Shown piece by piece: positions 62,819 to 64,000 of a stretch of DNA of 64,000 bases; the stretch's first letter is position 1; every line of letters begins with the position of its first letter. This DNA is from Ophiura sarsii (lineage: Eukaryota; Echinodermata; Ophiuroidea; Amphilepidida; Ophiuridae), in assembly GCA_035610835.1 (NCBI GenBank), contig CM069458.1, positions 33,939,449 to 34,003,448 on the forward strand. The letters are read 5' to 3'. Both the position numbers and the translations under genes were made by a program. The notes beneath the pieces were generated by a model that was not told where the DNA came from, did no database searches, and worked only from the letters and a program-made list of their open reading frames with translations.

Positions 62819-63372
62819 CAGTATTTATATAGCGCCTTTCCAAAGGTTCAAAGCGCTGTAATTTCGCTGCTGGTGAATCATTCTAAACAATGCAACAATC
62901 CAGGCAGCAGCTAAATCAGCGCCAAGTTGCGACATATAAACACACATGAACAACATCCACCATTTTTCAATGCAGCTCCCCAAATACCATTGGGTCAAGG
63001 AAGTTTTTGATAACCGAAACAACTAATCACAGATTTTGAAAGCAGGAGGAAACCGGAGATCCCGTGCAATGCTATCTACAGTAGACGGCATATAGTACAG
63101 ATCATTCATTCATTCATAACATTTATTAAAACAATCCAACAACGAAATATATAACAAGAAAACATACAATAATCAAGAAAAATAACACGAAATACATAAA
63201 ATTATACGATATAAAGTGTAAATAGTAGTAAAGGAATATATACAAAAATACAATAATTGCGGGGTTGGAAAGTGTACGGAGAAGCCATTAAGCCTGGAAT
63301 ATCAGTGATATCTTTAGTAGACAGCATACATCACCATGCTATCTTCAATATACAGCGTGTAGGGCAATGCTT
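62700..63372. repeat. Minisatellite aatgctatcttcagtagaca split by two insertions
   Basis: Units of about 36-37 bp at 62698, 62716, 62750, 63066, 63300 and 63336. They are separated by a block with (ATA)n (62774-62818) and atatagcgcctttcc, and by a block with (ATTC)n (63103-63297), both LINE/SINE-tail-like in reverse. Confidence 0.75.
62774..62870 (-). mobile_element. (ATT)n-tailed LINE/SINE fragment, reverse orientation
   Basis: The (ATA)n run is followed by cagtatttatatagcgcctt then caaagcgctgt, the reverse complement of a common retroposon 3' end (gcgct.tataaa, then simple repeat). Confidence 0.45.
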
Positions 63373-64000
63373 GATTGACTTCAAAAAGTTCAGCTTACAA
63401 ATGCAATAGCAGAAATATACAAAGACACCAAGGCAAAGGTTATATCACCTGATGGGGAACCGAGAGATTTGAGATACTGGCTGGAGTACTGCAAGAGGAC
63501 ACACTGGCTCCATATCTATTATTTTGTCATTGTTCTTGACTATGCCCCCATAGAGGGCAAAGAAGTAGAACCAGGATTCCACCTATCCGTCCAGCAAAAG
63601 AATAGAGCCAACCGTAGTATTAACTGACGTTGACTTTGCTGAAATGTCTCAAGCGCAATCATTATACTCAACAAAATGCAGAATTCAGTTGGTAAACATG
63701 AGCGCTGCAAAGAAAAAGCATATGTCCTTCAATCAGAAGCAAGTATACCTGAAATCACCATAACTGAAGACATACGCCTTGATAAAGTGATGAGGACTTC
63801 AAATACCTTGGAGCCTGGATGAATACATGTAGTACAGAGAAGGACATTAAAATACGCAAAGCAGCTGCATGGAGAGCTTGTGACAAACGTAGTAAGTTTA
63901 TGGAAGGCCAAGTCACTATCCAGAAAGCTTAAAAAGTCTCCCAAAGCTTAGTAAACAGCAGGACGGATGTTAAACTAGAATGCTAAGAACAGTGTTCAAC
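63362..64000 (+). pseudogene. Decayed non-LTR retrotransposon reverse transcriptase fragment, open at window end
   Basis: Frames joined by shifts read EIYKDTKAKVISPDGEP, then AGVLQEDTLAPYL (canonical QGDTLAP), FVIVLDYA, TDVDFAEMS (canonical FADD) and DFKYLGAWM ... KIRKAAAWRACDK. This is the LINE palm-to-thumb order. It has at least two frameshifts and several stops, and the second catalytic Asp pair is altered. It continues past 64000. The clade is unresolved. Confidence 0.8.

Overview
The window is intron-rich animal genomic DNA dominated by repeats. I recognise one protein-coding gene, importin-4 (IPO4), on the + strand. It runs as 24 GT-AG exons from 6701 to the stop codon at 44912 and encodes 1057 residues in one continuous phase. 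Only about two dozen N-terminal residues are missing compared with the usual length of about 1080. The start exon was not found and probably lies upstream of the window, or unseen in 1-6700. The small compact exons, long introns and the style of the mobile elements (Tc1/mariner-like, TTAA-site, TWA-site, tRNA-derived SINEs, LINE tails) suggest a marine invertebrate. An ambulacrarian (echinoderm or hemichordate) is my low-confidence guess.

Layout. 1-6700: no gene found; a 1.1 kb foldback flanked by direct duplications, a 0.9 kb inverted-repeat element and a mariner-like element with TA target site. 6701-44912: IPO4, with introns packed with short inverted-repeat elements, minisatellites, a 4.4 kb palindromic element (16180-20588), a truncated Tc1 transposase with a foldback derivative (30632-32581) and a tRNA-Asn-like gene. 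44831-45865: a decayed tandem array of the last IPO4 exon, carrying two TTAA-site elements. 46082-64000: no gene; a 3.4 kb TTA-flanked element carrying ten TGACCTTTGACC sites (49370-52752), a 36-bp satellite (56991-59661), a 2 kb inverted-repeat element (60210-62276), an interrupted minisatellite and a dead LINE reverse transcriptase fragment at the right edge.

The observations I find most interesting are these. (1) Local duplications of parts of IPO4 exons 9, 21 and 24 (perhaps 22), two of them carrying the splice acceptor. (2) Five intronic elements starting only 12-17 bp downstream of a 5' splice site. (3) A family of at least seven short elements starting and ending with GGCC and flanked by 3-bp duplications (TTA, TAA or TGA). 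(4) The TTA-flanked element loaded with nuclear-receptor DR1-like sites. (5) A small Tc1 derivative whose origin by inverted duplication of the transposase 3' end can be read directly. I found no defence system or operon-like system. All family assignments are by reading; no database search was possible.
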